Below, in pieces: positions 62,216 through 64,000 of a stretch of DNA of 64,000 nt (its first letter is position 1; each line of letters begins with the position of its first letter). A program made the position numbers and the translations under genes. The notes under the pieces are model-generated. The model saw only the letters and a list, made by a program, of their open reading frames with translations. It was not told the DNA's origin and did no database searches. This DNA is from Marvinbryantia formatexigens. Its GTDB lineage: Bacteria > Bacillota > Clostridia > Oscillospirales > Ruminococcaceae. The stretch is from assembly GCA_021771035.1 (NCBI GenBank), contig JAETPU010000008.1, positions 62,001 through 126,000 of the forward strand, given 5' to 3'.

Positions 62216-63508
62216 CTAGGGCTGCTGGGTGAAGAAGCGATCCAGCAGTTCCAAATATTCGTCCAGATTCTCCCTGGTGTGGGCGCAGGACAGGAAAATG
62301 GCCTCAAACTGGGAAGGCGCCAGGGACTGCCCATGCTGGAGCATGAAATGAAAATACCGGGCAAACCTGGCGGTGTCGGCTGTTTTGGCGCTCTCATAAT
62401 CCGTCACCGGTTCGGGAGTAAAGAACAGGCAGCACAGAGAACCAACGCCCGTCACCTGGCAGGGAGCGTGGTGGGCCTCAATCACCCGGCGCATCCCATC
62501 CCGCAGGTAATCCCCCAGGGCATTCACTTGGGTATAGACCTCGGGAGTATCCCTGAGATGGCTCAGCTGGGCGATTCCCGCCGCCATGGCAACCGGATTG
62601 CCGCTGAGGGTTCCCGCCTGGTAGACCCTGCCCACCGGGGAGATGGTCTGCATGATCTCGCGCTTTCCTCCATAGGCGCCCACCGGCATCCCTGCGCCGA
62701 TAATTTTCCCAAAGGTGCACAGATCCGGAGTGACGCCATACACGCCCTGGGCGCCTGTGAGGGACAGCCGAAAGCCGGTGATGACCTCGTCAAAGATGAG
62801 CACCGCGCCGTTTTCGTCACACAGCTGCCGCAGGCCCTTCAGAAAGCCCTCCTTGGGCTCCACCACGCCCATATTGGCGGCCACCGGTTCCAAGATAACC
62901 GCCGCCACCTGGCCTGGATTCTCACTGAAGAGCTCCCGCACGCTGTCCAGGTCATTGTAGGCAGCGGTGAGGGTATCCATTGCGCAGCCCGCCGGAACCC
63001 CCGCGCTGTCCGGAACCCCGCTGGTCATCACGCCGGAGCCGGCTTTCACCAGCATAGCGTCGCAGTGGCCGTGGTAACACCCGGCAAATTTGATAATACG
63101 GTCCCGCCCGGTGTATCCCCTGGCTGCCCGGACAGCGCTCATCACGGCCTCTGTTCCGGAGTTGACCATACGCACCATCTCCACGGATGGCACCATGGAA
63201 CACACAAGGGACGCCATCTCCACCTCGGCCTGGGTGGCTGCGCCAAAGCTCAGGCCATTGCCGATGGCCTGCTGCACCGCCCTGAGAACCGCGGGATGGT
63301 TGTGCCCCAGAATCATGGGGCCCCAGGAGCCGATATAGTCCACATAGGCGTTGCCGTCCACATCATAGATCATCTGCCTGTCGGCTCTCTGCATAAACCG
63401 GGGGGTTCCCCCCACCGAGCCAAAGGCCCGCACCGGGGAGTTTACGCCGCCCGGAATCAGCTCCTGGGCGCGTGCAAAGAGGCTTTGTGATTGTTCTGGC
63501 GTATTCAT
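62216..63508 (-). CDS. hemL: Glutamate-1-semialdehyde 2,1-aminomutase
   Basis: 430 residues, normal length. Marks: SLFARAQELIPGGVNSPVRA, YVDYIGSWGPMILGHNHPAV, NSGTEAVMSAVRAARGYTGR, FAGCYHGHCDAMLV, FDEVITGFR, and the PLP lysine in TFGKIIGAGMPVGAYGG. Makes 5-aminolevulinate in the glutamate (C5) route to heme and corrin rings. ATG 63508 follows GGAGTAATCCC. hemB lies upstream on the same strand, 140 bases away, so the two belong to one tetrapyrrole operon. Confidence 0.95.
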   Translation of the reverse strand: MNTPEQSQSLFARAQELIPGGVNSPVRAFGSVGGTPRFMQRADRQMIYDVDGNAYVDYIGSWGPMILGHNHPAVLRAVQQAIGNGLSFGAATQAEVEMASLVCSMVPSVEMVRMVNSGTEAVMSAVRAARGYTGRDRIIKFAGCYHGHCDAMLVKAGSGVMTSGVPDSAGVPAGCAMDTLTAAYNDLDSVRELFSENPGQVAAVILEPVAANMGVVEPKEGFLKGLRQLCDENGAVLIFDEVITGFRLSLTGAQGVYGVTPDLCTFGKIIGAGMPVGAYGGKREIMQTISPVGRVYQAGTLSGNPVAMAAGIAQLSHLRDTPEVYTQVNALGDYLRDGMRRVIEAHHAPCQVTGVGSLCCLFFTPEPVTDYESAKTADTARFARYFHFMLQHGQSLAPSQFEAIFLSCAHTRENLDEYLELLDRFFTQQP

Positions 63509-63647
63509 GGGATTACTCCTTCCATTGGAAAACGATTTCTTCGGCCCGAAGACCCGGGAGAGCTTTTTCCCAGCATCCTCCTGGAACCGGACGACGCCTG
63601 TTACCGTTTGCAGCCCGGCTCCCTGCGCACTGTGGCAGGGCAAAAGC

Positions 63648-64000
63648 CTACCCGATTCTCCCCTCGTCAATCCAGCCGGCCAATTCCTTGGCATAATAGG
63701 TAATTAAAATCTGCGCCCCGGCACGGAACACACCTACCGCCGCCTCGCAGGCCACCGCCGCTTCATCGATAAGCCCGGCCTGGGCCGCAGCCTTGATCAT
63801 GGCATATTCCCCGCTGACGCTGTAGGCCGCGCAGGGCACCTCAACCGCCTGGGAGACGTCCCGGATAATATCCAGATAGGACATAGCGGGCTTGACCATC
63901 ACCAGATCCGCGCCCTCGGCCACATCCAGGCGCGCCTCCTTGAGGCCCTCTACACGGTTATGATAATCCATCTGGTAGCCCCGGCGATCGCCAAAGGCGG
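63648..64000 (-). CDS. hemB: Porphobilinogen synthase, C-terminal part
   Basis: The visible 117 residues are the end of delta-aminolevulinate dehydratase: AFGDRRGYQMDYHNRVEGL, LDVAEGADLVMVKPAMSYLD (the Lys of VKPAM forms the Schiff base), VPCAAYSVSGEYAMIKAAAQ and ILITYYAKELAGW. The 5' end lies beyond the right edge of the window. Condenses two aminolevulinate molecules made via HemL. Confidence 0.95.
   Translation of the reverse strand, partial: AFGDRRGYQMDYHNRVEGLKEARLDVAEGADLVMVKPAMSYLDIIRDVSQAVEVPCAAYSVSGEYAMIKAAAQAGLIDEAAVACEAAVGVFRAGAQILITYYAKELAGWIDEGRIG

Overview
The window is chromosomal DNA from a spore-forming member of the Clostridia, most likely a gut Oscillospiraceae/Ruminococcaceae-type anaerobe. 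Three things point there: a complete SpoIVB sporulation peptidase, Firmicutes-type genes (YlxM, DUF4364, DeoD/DeoB, TSCPD protein), and a moderately high overall GC content with AT-rich promoter pockets. Heme is made from glutamate (hemL and hemB at the right edge). No tRNA, rRNA, CRISPR array, phage or insertion sequence was recognised.

Left part (1-6 kb): the 5' end of ylxM behind a perfect consensus promoter, a VOC protein, a transaldolase-like/DUF4867 pair, and a deoD-deoB nucleoside salvage operon. From 24.3 kb down to 6.2 kb on the minus strand runs one 14-gene exopolysaccharide operon. Its core is a Gram-positive Pel system: PelD fused to a degenerate SDR domain, PelE, a PelA-like membrane-anchored protein, PelF and PelG. 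Interleaved with or appended to it are a GT-C glycosyltransferase, three GT2 enzymes, a second (Wzx-like) flippase, a ParB-like protein, a divergent nucleoside-diphosphate-kinase-like protein and a DUF4874/DUF4832 protein. A divergent ribbon-helix-helix regulator sits beside an AT-rich control region full of TGATAT half-sites.

Middle (25-40 kb): a membrane-anchored hypothetical, TSCPD protein, PHP phosphoesterase plus malic enzyme, an AT-rich pocket with XRE, HNH and NUDIX genes, rlmD, and sbcDC with a lactonase. Between 40.2 and 48.2 kb lie an ABC exporter behind a leader-peptide/terminator attenuator and a cobalamin-riboswitch-controlled btuFCD-like importer that ends in a CGGC-domain protein.

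Right part (48-64 kb): DUF1835/DUF3658 protein, Gfo/Idh/MocA oxidoreductase, methyltransferase, an orphan corrinoid protein with its PocR-AraC regulator, a SLOG protein, spoIVB, DUF4364, an M28 peptidase, a GH29 alpha-L-fucosidase, hemL and hemB.

A family of short palindromic repeats fills many intergenic gaps (around 1.4, 5.6, 33.3-34.0, 40.7-41.0, 45.7, 51.3 and 55.1-55.5 kb). These modules often abut sequences that read TGGTATAAT or TGGTACAAT on one strand. All assignments come from reading the sequence; no database search was run.
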